Shown here one piece after another: positions 24,072 through 32,766 of a DNA stretch of 64,000 nucleotides; position 1 is the stretch's first letter, and every line of letters begins with the position of its first letter. The DNA lies in NCBI RefSeq assembly GCF_021025955.1, contig NZ_JAJNCL010000001.1:930001-994000 (forward strand), read 5' to 3'. The position numbers were made by a program, and so were the translations under genes. Origin of the DNA: Rhodococcus qingshengii. GTDB lineage: Bacteria; Actinomycetota; Actinomycetes; Mycobacteriales; Mycobacteriaceae. The notes beneath the pieces are model-generated. The model did not search any database. It saw only the letters and a program-made list of their open reading frames with translations, and had not been told where the DNA came from.

Positions 24072-25402
24072 GTGAGGAACGAACAGAAACGAAGATCCAC
24101 GGCCGTTCGGGGCGGGCGGTCACGGCGCGGTGAACACTCACACGAGGAGGTGCTGCCGACGCGGCGGCTCGTATTGGCCGACGCGGCAAAAGCAATCACC
24201 GCTGACGTACTCGTGGGGTGCAGTGTCGCGCTGGGCCTGGTCACCTTCGCGATGCTCGTTGCCTCTGCCGCCTTACCGGACGCGCTGCATCCGGCTTCGG
24301 ACCGTGTCGGGAGGGGGATCGTCGCGCAGCCGCCGTGGGAATTCTCGTGGTCGGTCTGGTTTACGGATACATCGCAACCGTGGCCAGGATGGCTCTCGGG
24401 GCGATTTATGCCGGTCTCGGATCGAAGGGCCGCCAGCTGCGTGACACGTTGGTCGTGCGGGGGCAGGCGAGTCCGGCGCCTTATGCTCCGGCATCGGTGA
24501 GCACACTCATCCTCGGGTCATTCACGTTGTTCGCTGTCCTGGTGTGCGTGATTCTCGCGGCCGAGCATCGTGGACGGCTCGGGGATGAAGTGCACCGCGC
24601 CGAGTTCACGGTGTGGGCGGGTGTGTTCGCGGTAGCGGCGGCGTGCTGCGCAGCCGCTGGATGGATGTTCTCGGTACTCAACCGCCGCTGGCATGCCAGA
24701 GTGGGTTCCCTTCTGCCCAAGGGAGTCCTGGGGGACCGTGGACCTGCCGTGGAGGTCACTACGCGTGCGCAGCGGCGTGCGCAACGTCGATCCTGGCGAC
24801 CACTCGACTGGTCTGCTTGGGTCGGCAGACTCCTCGTCGGTGTAGGCGGCGGCATCGTCTTTATCGGTGTGTACTTACGCCAACCTGGTCTGTACGCCGA
24901 CCGTTTCACCTACGGCGACAAGGTTGAACGTGTCATCGACGGATCGACCATGGTCGGGGGTGCACTGTTCGGGCTGGGGATGTTGATAGTCGCAGTCGCT
25001 GGTGGTGTCGCCCTCAGGCAGACGATTCGCGCTCTCCGCCGCGCGAGTATCGACCCCATGCAGGTCTCTGATGATGATCGACGGCGCATCCGGGCGGCTA
25101 CTAGGACTCTGTCGAGCACCGCTTCCTCCGCTTTGATCTGGTGGACGGTGTGCGTCGTCGCTGCGGTCGGCTGGTGGTTCGACCACCGCGTTCAGACAAC
25201 AGCGGACGGCCCCTCCGAGGTCGTTCCACTCTTGGTGTCGGCGTCCATCCTGATCGGATGGGGTGTGATCGGACTTTTGCTCATGGGCACCCGTACAGCG
25301 CTTGAAGCGGTTGCTCCGAGGGTGCGCAACCGTTTCGGCTACGACGCCCCCAGCGTGCCGGACGATCGAGAGTTCCCCGATCTTGCTCTGTTCGGGCAAT
25401 AG
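24072..25402 (+). pseudogene. polytopic membrane protein split by a frameshift
   Basis: A GTG at 24072 opens a frame with basic residues and then a good membrane helix (DVLVGCSVALGLVTFAMLVASAAL). Near 24335 this frame loses its character, and a second frame continues with GILVVGLVYGYIATVARMALGAIYAGLG and further helices to 25402. The second frame has no believable start of its own near the switch. I read this as one protein of about 440 residues with six to seven helices and a one-base indel near 24335. If there is no frameshift, the downstream frame alone (24218-25402) would be the gene. Family unknown. Confidence 0.55.
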
Positions 25403-25561
25403 AAATGCAGATCAGCGGGCTAATCGCGGCGATACTGGCGCACCCGAGTTTGTCGGCGGAGGACACAACCACTTGCGATAGATGACGGGCCAAGATGTGA
25501 AACCAGCAGCTCCGAATTGGCTATGGTTCAGTGCTGACGCGATTGTCTCCCAGGAGCAGAT

Positions 25562-26194
25562 ATGACCAGGATCCCCCTCGAACCGGCGGAGGAGAACAAC
25601 CCCCACGGCGTGGGTTCGTTGACCGATGCCGAGGTCTCGGAGTTCAGCGCGGCCGTCGACCACCTGCGCTCCGTCATTCCTACCGCGTTCGGGTTGGAGT
25701 GGAACGATGCAGTGTTCTCCGGTGACGGATATGTCGTGACCGAAATGCAGCGTGGAAGTAGTGGGTACTTTAGCGGCTATCGCGGGGTACGAAAGACCTC
25801 GAATGGGTTCGCCGTCATGTCAGGGGATGAGCGGCGCTACGAAGGCGCGTCGGTGACCTTCAGTCGGTTCGAAGACGCGGTGAAAGGTTATGCGGCAGAG
25901 GTGATCGGACCGTTTCGGATGCACCTCAGTGGCCGCTACCTGGGGTATGTGGCGTGGATGTGGAATGGCACGACCGGACCTGGTGTCGTTGCCCAACCGC
26001 TGAATCGGTCCAATACGGAATTTCATTATTCCCTCGAAGATGATCCGAGTATCTGGCTCGAAGGCAGAACGACGGCAGCGACACTTTCGCACGGAATGGG
26101 GCTGTCGATTCCGGCGTTCATTGCCGCCGTCGTCGCCCACCCGAAGGTGACCGGCAAAGACGCGACGGCCTGGCCGAAACCGGTACAACCCTGA
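25562..26194 (+). CDS. candidate orphan immunity protein, family member A
   Basis: A 210-residue soluble protein starting behind GGAG (ATG 25562). It is a clear paralogue of the tandem array at 39607-41632: all share MTR-x-P-L, LTDAEV-x-EF, FGLEWND-x-VFSGDGYVVTE, VTFSRFEDAVKGYAA and VAWMWNG-x-TGPGVV. Because the array lies directly behind a polymorphic toxin and its immunity gene, I infer that this family protects against a toxin. Here it stands alone, 11 kb before the toxin gene. I recognise no Pfam name with certainty. Confidence 0.75.
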   Translation: MTRIPLEPAEENNPHGVGSLTDAEVSEFSAAVDHLRSVIPTAFGLEWNDAVFSGDGYVVTEMQRGSSGYFSGYRGVRKTSNGFAVMSGDERRYEGASVTFSRFEDAVKGYAAEVIGPFRMHLSGRYLGYVAWMWNGTTGPGVVAQPLNRSNTEFHYSLEDDPSIWLEGRTTAATLSHGMGLSIPAFIAAVVAHPKVTGKDATAWPKPVQP

Positions 26195-26292
26195 GCCGTG
26201 GGCGATGGCCCTTGGGTACGCGGCGGAATGCCGCACGAACGATGTCCTCGTTGTCACCGCCGACCGAGAAGGAATCGGTCGGGGTGGGCTCG

Positions 26293-26727
26293 CTATTGAG
26301 CCAACAGGCTGACCCGGTAGGTGATCTTGTTGGTGGTCGTCGTGGGCATGTCGTTGAGATACGAACTGAGCGCACGCGCGGCATCGTTCGCGAGTGCCGT
26401 TGCAGCGCCGGGTGTTCGTGCGCGAGCAGTCACCGCGATCCCGGCGATGTCAGAGGCCCCAGCAATGGTCAGATCCGATTCGTAGTCTTCTGCAGCGCCG
26501 CCGCGAGTGCGTGCGAGGAGTTCAGCGGTCTTGGCGAGGTCCTCGGGGGTTGTCTGAATGCCGACGAAGACGTAACTCGTGGTTCCGGCATCGGGTTGCG
26601 TCGGTGTAACACTGAACTCGACGAGAGCCGTGCGGGTGAACGCGATCGTCTTCGTCCACCACAACCCGCCGAATACTGCGAGCACGACGACTGTTACGAG
26701 GACGATCAGGCGTTGCGGGCGTGTCAC
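26293..26727 (-). CDS. membrane-anchored protein with Wzz-like periplasmic domain, copy 1
   Basis: A 144-residue protein starting at GTG 26727 with AAGGAG about 7 nt upstream. One N-terminal membrane helix (LIVLVTVVVLAVFGGLWW) is followed by TKTIAFTR and an external domain containing DYESDLTIAGASDIAGIAVTARARTPGAATALANDAARALSS (split here by positions about 85-126). That last pattern resembles the chain-length-determinant (Wzz/YveK) domain, but the second helix is missing. It is a paralogue of the gene at 27037-27495. Confidence 0.68.
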   Translation of the reverse strand: MTRPQRLIVLVTVVVLAVFGGLWWTKTIAFTRTALVEFSVTPTQPDAGTTSYVFVGIQTTPEDLAKTAELLARTRGGAAEDYESDLTIAGASDIAGIAVTARARTPGAATALANDAARALSSYLNDMPTTTTNKITYRVSLLAQ

Positions 26728-27036
26728 GGACTGCTCCTTCATTCCTACGGCCGTCGGCGACGCGCGTGCGTCCCAGTATTCATCACGGGGCTGTCGGGCC
26801 GAGCTTGCGCTACCGCCCCGGGGGCCTCGGGCGGAGTCGTGGACTGTGCAGTGGTGTGGTGCCGCATTGACAGGCGGGGGCTGTGCGGGTGAGAGTCCGT
26901 ACGGTCTAGTCGATCTCGAGTAGTCCTTTCGGGCTAATACGTTTTGGGGGGAACCGCTTCCGGCGTCGACCCGGGACAGGGCGCGTCCTGTGTCTTGGAA
27001 GTGCATGGAACTGGCCGCTCGGAGAACGGGCAGAAG
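26728..27036. other. intergenic region between two paralogues
   Basis: About 310 bp. The frame open upstream of the GTG at 26727 reads Pro/Arg-rich without a signal sequence and is not supported as coding. A GC-rich, T-poor stretch lies around 26940-27000. No hairpin I would call. Confidence 0.4.
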
Positions 27037-27495
27037 TTAGTGGGTGAGCAGCAGGAACGCGACACGCACCTGGCCGGTGTGCGCGAAGACGGCTTCGTTG
27101 ACTAAATCGCATAGGGCTTCGGCGCCGTAGTTCGCGATCCGTTTAGTCGAGAGCGGCGTCAGCCCGCGGGCGTAGACCACCTTCCCCGCGACAGCCGTTG
27201 TGTCCTTGATGGTCAGGCTCGACTCGTAGTCGGATGTGTTGCCGCCATAGGTGTTTGCGATTCGCTCGGCGACAAGTCTCACGATCTCGTCGTTCGAGAA
27301 CGGGAAGGCGGCGATCACTGTGGGAGTGATGTCAGAAGGATCGCCGCGCGGAACGTAGGCGAAGGGTTCGGCCGTGAACGCGACCGGTGATGAGCGGGTG
27401 AAGGCAATCGTCTTCGTCCACCACAGTCCGCCTATCGCGACGATCACGACAGCGACAACGATCAGAATGCGGTGGCGAACGACCAGACGTCTCAT
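27037..27495 (-). CDS. membrane-anchored protein with Wzz-like periplasmic domain, copy 2
   Basis: A 152-residue protein with an N-terminal helix (ILIVVAVVIVAIGGLWW) followed by TKTIAFTR, identical to the junction in copy 1, and a domain containing YGGNTSDYESSLTIKDTTAVAGKV (around residues 85-110). It ends with a hydrophobic VRVAFLLLTH. The two copies are tandem and on the same strand, about 310 bp apart, so they arose by duplication. No ribosome binding site is obvious before ATG 27495. Role unknown. Confidence 0.65.
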   Translation of the reverse strand: MRRLVVRHRILIVVAVVIVAIGGLWWTKTIAFTRSSPVAFTAEPFAYVPRGDPSDITPTVIAAFPFSNDEIVRLVAERIANTYGGNTSDYESSLTIKDTTAVAGKVVYARGLTPLSTKRIANYGAEALCDLVNEAVFAHTGQVRVAFLLLTH

Positions 27496-27661
27496 CGGTT
27501 AGTTGTACCGTGCCGGACGCACTCGACAGGTCAACGTGGCCAGCGGCATTCGCGTCGGCGCGAGTCGATAAGGTGCACGACATGATCCGCTACCGATTTG
27601 GCGCTTCCACAATCAGACTTGGCGACGACATGTCACTGCGTCGTGGACGTAGGTCGAACTG

Positions 27662-28126
27662 ATGGCCGACGCACCAGCAACTCTCGACGAAATGCACAAG
27701 CAGATCGCCGACATCCAGGACAAGATCCGGCGACTCCGCCGGGAGCGGATGGACACCGAGAACACCACCCCGAACCCTGAACCGCTCAGCGTGGCCATCC
27801 GTCAAGCGCACCGGGACCGGGACGCCGTGGTCAATCCGAAAGTCGAAGACTTGCGCTCACGCGCGGGTGAACTGACGGACGCGATCGACGAAGTCTGGGC
27901 GAGCTGCGACCACATTCGGTGGTCGCTCTACCGCTTCGACCGCACCGGGGTCATCGCGAGGATGTCCTCCTACGGCAAGGACACACTCAACTCGCTGCAG
28001 CAGTCCTTGGAGGAGGAAGCTGCGCTGCGGACCCAAACCCTCGAATCGCTCGAAGCGCAGGGCGTCCCGGAGTTCCCGGTACCGAAGCCGTTTGCCATGT
28101 ACCCGGCGAACCGTAGGGAGTTCTGA
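27662..28126 (+). CDS. coiled-coil protein, first gene of a three-gene unit
   Basis: A 154-residue soluble protein. Residues 8-35 (LDEMHKQIADIQDKIRRLRRERMD) form a heptad-like coiled coil, and a second long helical stretch runs from about 110 to 138 (LNSLQQSLEEEAALRTQTLESLEAQG). Several Trp/Tyr lie between (VWASCDHIRWSLYRF). Its stop overlaps the next ATG (TGATG), so the two are coupled. I recognise no family. Confidence 0.7.
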   Translation: MADAPATLDEMHKQIADIQDKIRRLRRERMDTENTTPNPEPLSVAIRQAHRDRDAVVNPKVEDLRSRAGELTDAIDEVWASCDHIRWSLYRFDRTGVIARMSSYGKDTLNSLQQSLEEEAALRTQTLESLEAQGVPEFPVPKPFAMYPANRREF

Positions 28127-30006
28127 TGGCGCGCGGCAAGCACCGTCAGGCCAAGCACAACCGCGACATGCGGGAAGCGCAGGACAAGCTCGCGGCTGTC
28201 CGGGCGGAACTCGCCGAGGAAGAGCGCCTGCACGAGGCGGCGTTCAAGGCGCGTGCCGAAGCGGATGAACTCAAACGCGAGTTGGACGCGGCGTGCGTGG
28301 ACCGGGATAGGGCTTGCCAGGCGGAAGTCGATCGACTCGGCAACGAGATCGCCGCGCTCGGACCATGGGTGAAGTCCCACCGCGCGCTGTATCAGCTGGT
28401 CCACGATCGCTGGGGGAGGATGCTGGATCCCATCACCGACGCCCTGGGGGGCGGCAAGACCGAGAGCTTGGAAGCGTTCATGGCTGTGATCAGCGCCCAA
28501 GACAGCGTGATTCTTCAGCTGGACGTCGCCGACCGGCGACAGATCTCGCAGGAAGCAGCCACGGCGATTCAGCGCGCCCGCGGCGGACGACGATCGGCTC
28601 AACCGAAAAAGCACTACACCGAGGCCCAGAAGCAGATGCGGAAGGAGCTACTCGCCTCACGGTTGCCTGCGGATGATCATCGCGCCGACGCCGACATCGA
28701 CGACGAAGCACGGCAGCGCGCTCTCGGTACCCTCTTCGATCGCACTCCGGCGGCGGTCAGTGCTTGGCATCCGGCCTCATGGATCGCCGAGCCCCGCCCT
28801 GAGTCGGCCGGGTCGGCGCAGGCCCTGGGGCTGGTCCTGAGCGAGGAACACACCGACTTCCCGGAAGGGCCCTCCATCCCGACGCAAGCACACGCAACAC
28901 TGAGTGCGGCAACACGCAACGCGTTGTCCGGGTTGCCGCCCCGTCAAATATTTACGACGTGGCAGCGTGCGTACAGTGCGGGAACCGAGCAGGCCCTCGA
29001 TTCCCGGATTCGCCTCCCCATCGCTGCGATGCCTCGTCACCCCATTCCCGCGGACGCGGCCTCGCTGCAGCACTGGTACACAGCGGCAGCATGGGGGAGT
29101 GCGCTCCGCTACGCCGGTGGCGCCGGGTCGTGTGCGCCGTCGAGGATCGCGGTCGCCACACAAGCGGCCGTCCCCTTCTGGCTCCCACCCGGACACACAC
29201 TCAACTACGCAGATTCGGAGCCGCTCTCAGCCGAAGACCGCGCCGACATCCGGTTGCCGTATGCACAGGTGTTCCTCGCATTCGCCGATCCGCTCCGACT
29301 CGACGCCGCCACACCGTCGACACCTGAGGTGGACGAATCGTGGGAGTGGATGACGCGCGTCGTCACGGACATCTTGGGCCGCGGTCAGACAAGGTCCCTG
29401 GGATCGATGTTGCTGGCGGGAACACGAGGATTCACCACCGACCGGGTCGACCTCTGCGACATGATCGAGCAGCGCGGGGCAAGGATCGAAGGCCTCGTCC
29501 TGCTCGCCGACGCCGTAGGCCGACTCGACGACGAGTTCGCCTGGTGCATAACGATCCCCGCCAAGTCCGGCGGTGTGCTCGGGCGATGGACCCTCCCCGC
29601 GTCGTTGGACAGCACCGCGTTCCGCGATCAGGTGATCAACCTGGCGGCAGTCGCGGCATGGGGCGATTGGCACAGCGCAGCGGAGGAAACCGACGGACAC
29701 ATCACAGTTCGGGAGTCTGCGGACGGCGAATCAGCCGCCCGCAGGGACGCCGCGGTGCGGGTCCTGAACGTGAAGGCAACCGGGCGTGCGGAGTCCGGGG
29801 CCGCGCAGGGGACCGGCGCGCAGGTGGCACCTCATATCCGGCGTGGGCACTGGCGGCGCCAGCGGTACGGACCGAAGCGCTCACTCCAACGGCGAGTGCG
29901 CATCGCGCCGGTACTCGTAAACGCTGCTCGTGGCGACATCCGCCCTCGCGTGTACCGGTTGCCGTCGTTGCCGCGCGAGGGCGCGGCTGTGACGCGTCAG
30001 CTGTGA
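28126..30006 (+). CDS. large coiled-coil protein with AcrVA2-like C-terminus
   Basis: A 626-residue soluble protein. Residues 1-70 are a charged coiled coil (NRDMREAQDKLAAVRAELAEEER...). A basic helical part (about 140-185) and a large globular middle of aromatic and Pro-rich sequence follow. Near the end, VAPHIRRGHWRRQRYGPKRSLQRRVRIAPVLVN (about 565-600, given here as the motif RRGHWRRQRYG plus IAPVLVN) matches my memory of the C-terminal signature of AcrVA2-type proteins and relatives on plasmids and phages. GTGA overlap with the next gene. No nuclease or ATPase motif seen. Function unknown. Confidence 0.68.
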   Translation: MARGKHRQAKHNRDMREAQDKLAAVRAELAEEERLHEAAFKARAEADELKRELDAACVDRDRACQAEVDRLGNEIAALGPWVKSHRALYQLVHDRWGRMLDPITDALGGGKTESLEAFMAVISAQDSVILQLDVADRRQISQEAATAIQRARGGRRSAQPKKHYTEAQKQMRKELLASRLPADDHRADADIDDEARQRALGTLFDRTPAAVSAWHPASWIAEPRPESAGSAQALGLVLSEEHTDFPEGPSIPTQAHATLSAATRNALSGLPPRQIFTTWQRAYSAGTEQALDSRIRLPIAAMPRHPIPADAASLQHWYTAAAWGSALRYAGGAGSCAPSRIAVATQAAVPFWLPPGHTLNYADSEPLSAEDRADIRLPYAQVFLAFADPLRLDAATPSTPEVDESWEWMTRVVTDILGRGQTRSLGSMLLAGTRGFTTDRVDLCDMIEQRGARIEGLVLLADAVGRLDDEFAWCITIPAKSGGVLGRWTLPASLDSTAFRDQVINLAAVAAWGDWHSAAEETDGHITVRESADGESAARRDAAVRVLNVKATGRAESGAAQGTGAQVAPHIRRGHWRRQRYGPKRSLQRRVRIAPVLVNAARGDIRPRVYRLPSLPREGAAVTRQL

Positions 30007-30371
30007 GCGCGCGAGCACTACGGGTGAGTCAGGCATCTCTGGCGATCTCGGTGGTCCTGCTGGTGCTGGTCTATTTCTGGGATCTGCTGTCGTTGCGACT
30101 CCAACACCAACCCAGCTGGTGCATCGATCACTACGGAACCCCGGCGCGGTTCGCCTATCTGCTGCCCGACCGTGCGGAGCGGGTAGCGGCAGGAGTTACG
30201 GACTTCTGGGGATGGCTCCCGCCAGGTGTGAGCTGTACCTTCACCGACGTACTGACCAAAGAAAGCGAGACCCTGACACCGGCCGCGGACAGGTCGTACT
30301 TCGTCGTGGTCCTGGTGGCGATGGTCCTGATCTCGACTGCAGGCATCGTTGTCGCCCGGCGTAGGCACTGA
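30003..30371 (+). CDS. two-helix membrane protein, third gene of the unit
   Basis: A 122-residue protein starting at GTG 30003, overlapping the previous stop. One helix near the N-terminus (LAISVVLLVLVYFWDLLSL) and one at the C-terminus (YFVVVLVAMVLISTAGIVVA) bracket an external or internal loop with Cys in SWCIDH and VSCTFTD. These two Cys could form a disulfide. Coupled to the two coiled-coil genes and likely to act with them at the membrane. Confidence 0.68.
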   Translation: MSARALRVSQASLAISVVLLVLVYFWDLLSLRLQHQPSWCIDHYGTPARFAYLLPDRAERVAAGVTDFWGWLPPGVSCTFTDVLTKESETLTPAADRSYFVVVLVAMVLISTAGIVVARRRH

Positions 30372-30504
30372 ACACCCAGGAGCGCGGCCCGAGCCCCGTC
30401 GGCACTGTGGTTTCCGCGGGGCCACGCCGACTCCGCGAAGTCACTGAATCGCGTGTAGAAATAGTCACGAAAGACCCACCCGTAGAACGAGAAAGGATCC
30501 GCAC

Positions 30505-30639
30505 ATGGGGACGTACCATCATGTGGTTTTGCGTTCGGCGGCTGGCGAATACGTCGCCAGAGTGAGGCCGAGCGCATTCGGATGCGACATCAAAGTCGGT
30601 AGTGGAGGATACTTCGATCAGAACGTCCTCCTGCTGTGA
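30505..30639 (+). CDS. 44-residue hypothetical protein
   Basis: ATG at 30505 behind GAAAGGA opens a 44-codon frame (MGTYHHVVLRSAAGEYVARV...YFDQNVLLL) whose stop overlaps the GTG of the next small frame. It has the beta-strand character of a small folded domain. It may be the first half of one protein split by a frameshift with the next entry. Confidence 0.5.
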   Translation: MGTYHHVVLRSAAGEYVARVRPSAFGCDIKVGSGGYFDQNVLLL

Positions 30640-30854
30640 CGGCATTCGCGGAGAAGCATTTCGGCTCTTCCCTCACTCCCATTTGGGTTGACGACATGTC
30701 GTGTGACGGTTGGGAATACAACCCAACACTCGTCGCTCCCTGGGACGGCCCGGTGTCCCTGGACGACGAACCAGATCTTCCCCACCTGGTACCAGCCAGC
30801 CAACCGAGTGCTGCTAGACGCGCGTATCCGGACATCAGTGTCGCCGGGATGTAA
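30636..30854 (+). CDS. 72-residue hypothetical protein
   Basis: GTG at 30636 (GTGA overlap with the previous stop) opens a Pro/Asp/Trp-rich 72-codon frame (IWVDDMSCDGWEYNPTLVAPWDG...). Codon use is normal for the region. No motif known. Either a coupled partner of the 44-residue protein or its displaced C-terminal half. Confidence 0.5.
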   Translation: MTAFAEKHFGSSLTPIWVDDMSCDGWEYNPTLVAPWDGPVSLDDEPDLPHLVPASQPSAARRAYPDISVAGM

Positions 30855-30908
30855 CCTCGCCATAGTTGACCCATTGACTTGACCTGGTTGACCGAGGATG
30901 ATGGAGTC

Positions 30909-31415
30909 ATGAGTACACCGCTGAAGAAGGTCGTCGACGATCAGTTGGATGCCCTCGGTATGGCATCCGAGCAGCTCGACGCCGACGACGCCAAGTACGT
31001 CGCTGCAGGAGTGAAGAACGTCCTGTCCAGCCTGCGCGCTCGTCGGGTGTGGGAGAACCACGTCGGCGCCATCTTCACGCACAAGCAGATGCTCGAAGCA
31101 ACGAACTGGACGAAACAGAACCTCAGCCAGGCCGTCAAGGACCGCCGTGTACTGCGCCTGTCCGCTGCAGACGGAACATCCGGGTACTGGTCCGGCGGGC
31201 TGACCGACACCGCCCCGCATGTCCCGATCGCAGGCCTCAAGGAGGTACTCAAAGCGTGGACGTCGGCCGACGCCCAGTCTTGGACCGTTGCTTCCTGGAT
31301 GTCCACGGAACAGCCCGAACTGGACGGCCGCACCCCTCGCGCCGCGCTCGTCGACGGCGATTACCCATTGGTGGTGACGCTTGCCCGGCGGATGGCGGAA
31401 CGGCTCTCTGCGTGA
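30909..31415 (+). CDS. antitoxin of a RES-type toxin-antitoxin pair
   Basis: A 168-residue protein starting behind GATGGAG at ATG 30909. The middle contains a helix-turn-helix-like stretch (FTHKQMLEATNWTKQNLSQAVKDRRVLRL). The C-terminus WMSTEQPELDGRTPRAALVDGDYPLVVTLARRM is the typical tail of antitoxins that pair with RES toxins (MbcA/Xre-like, which plug the toxin's active site). Its stop is overlapped by the toxin's GTG. Expected to bind its own promoter and repress it. Confidence 0.85.
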   Translation: MSTPLKKVVDDQLDALGMASEQLDADDAKYVAAGVKNVLSSLRARRVWENHVGAIFTHKQMLEATNWTKQNLSQAVKDRRVLRLSAADGTSGYWSGGLTDTAPHVPIAGLKEVLKAWTSADAQSWTVASWMSTEQPELDGRTPRAALVDGDYPLVVTLARRMAERLSA

Positions 31416-32053
31416 GCGCGCCTCGCGCCGTCCAACATTTGACCGCGCCGCCGTCCCCGGATGAACTTCGGGGGCGGTTCCCTGTGCGGACGGTGTCCGC
31501 GGGGACTGCCCTCTATCGGACACACAGAGACGGCTTGGGTGCATGGTGGTTCGGGAGCAGCCTGCAAGGCCGTTTCGACCTGACTGACCCGCACGGCACT
31601 TGCTACACCGCCGAATCGGAATTGATCACCCTCCTCGAGTGCTGGGTCGGAATCAAATACATCCCCCGAACCGAAATCTACGACCGCGCACTGTCTGCTG
31701 TGACTGTTCGCCGTGACCTGCAGATTGCCGACGTCACTTCGAACAGGGCCATCGAGTTCGGAATGACGTCCGAGATCAACACGACCGTCGACTACACCCT
31801 GACTCAACGGTGGGCAGAGGCTTTCCGCTCCGCGGGGTTCGATGGCATCAGATACTGGGCGCGGCACGAAATGTCCCACGCCGACGCTTGTCTGGCGCTA
31901 TTCGCCGAAGGCGGTGATCGTACGCACTCGACCGCGCGACCCAGTGACTACGCGGTAACAATTGCTGATGCGCTCGCAGATCGAGACGACTTGTGGACAG
32001 CACTCGAAAGAGAAACGGGCATACAAATACTCGACATCCCAGGGACCTTCTGA
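31412..32053 (+). CDS. RES-domain toxin (NAD+-degrading)
   Basis: A 213-residue protein starting at GTG 31412. The RES domain is seen in VSAGTALYRTHRDGLGAWWFG (conserved Arg), GRFDLTDPHGTCYTAESELITLLE (Tyr and Glu) and a later Ser-rich part (FDGIRYWARHEMSHADACLALF). RES toxins such as MbcT hydrolyse or phosphorolyse NAD+ and stop growth until the antitoxin is restored. It directly follows and overlaps the antitoxin. The length is normal for the family. There is no sign of decay, unlike many neighbours. Confidence 0.87.
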   Translation: MSAPRAVQHLTAPPSPDELRGRFPVRTVSAGTALYRTHRDGLGAWWFGSSLQGRFDLTDPHGTCYTAESELITLLECWVGIKYIPRTEIYDRALSAVTVRRDLQIADVTSNRAIEFGMTSEINTTVDYTLTQRWAEAFRSAGFDGIRYWARHEMSHADACLALFAEGGDRTHSTARPSDYAVTIADALADRDDLWTALERETGIQILDIPGTF

Positions 32054-32172
32054 GATAGCCGCCAACTGTGTTCGTTAGCCATGACATCAATCTCCACTAA
32101 ACCCGTCCAATTGGTCTCGTTTCGTGTCAAGATCGACCGACGATCTTTCATGCTGAACGAGAAGGAGATTCG

Positions 32173-32679
32173 ATGCGTTCGATCACACGCGCGGCCCTGG
32201 TGGGTGCCGCAGCTCTTCCCTTGGCAATGGCGGCTCCCTCACTGGCCGCGGCCTCGACGGCCACCGACGTCACCTTCGCCTACAGTGCTTCCGGCTCGAC
32301 CGTGAGCAACACCATCACCAACAATTCAGGAACGCCGCTGCAATGCATCACGGGGCTCGCGCCCGCGCCCGGCGGTGTGCTGCCGCCGATCGAAGACACG
32401 ATTGGGTCAGGGCAAACTATCTACGAGAGCGGTGTGATCCCCACCGGCACAACAGTTCAGACGGTCACCGATATCCCGGACGGCTCATACGTCGTCTTGG
32501 CGTCCTGCGGCAGCGTCAATGAGCCTACGAGCATGTGGGTGTCTGACTACCCAGGACTCGAGACATACCTGGCGATGTTCCCGTACACCACCTACGCCGT
32601 GCAGCAGGCGTCCTGGGTGGTCACGTTGCCCGCCGCTGGTGCGCCCGCAGTAGCCCCAGGTGTGAACTTCGGGAGCTGA
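32173..32679 (+). CDS. small secreted protein
   Basis: A 168-residue exported protein with signal peptide MRSITRAALVGAAALPLAMA...AAAST and a Thr/Ser-rich beta-type mature part (VTFAYSASGSTVSNTITNNSG...). Two Cys (LQCITG, ASCGS) may pair. The C-terminus is hydrophobic. GAGAAGGAG precedes the ATG. Probably extracellular or cell-wall located; family unknown to me. Confidence 0.75.
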   Translation: MRSITRAALVGAAALPLAMAAPSLAAASTATDVTFAYSASGSTVSNTITNNSGTPLQCITGLAPAPGGVLPPIEDTIGSGQTIYESGVIPTGTTVQTVTDIPDGSYVVLASCGSVNEPTSMWVSDYPGLETYLAMFPYTTYAVQQASWVVTLPAAGAPAVAPGVNFGS

Positions 32680-32766
32680 CACCGGCAGCAGGTCTGTAGA
32701 ACGGCGCGCGTCACCGATGGACGAGATTTCGTCGGCGATGCGCGCCACTTTCATTGGTAGGCGAGG

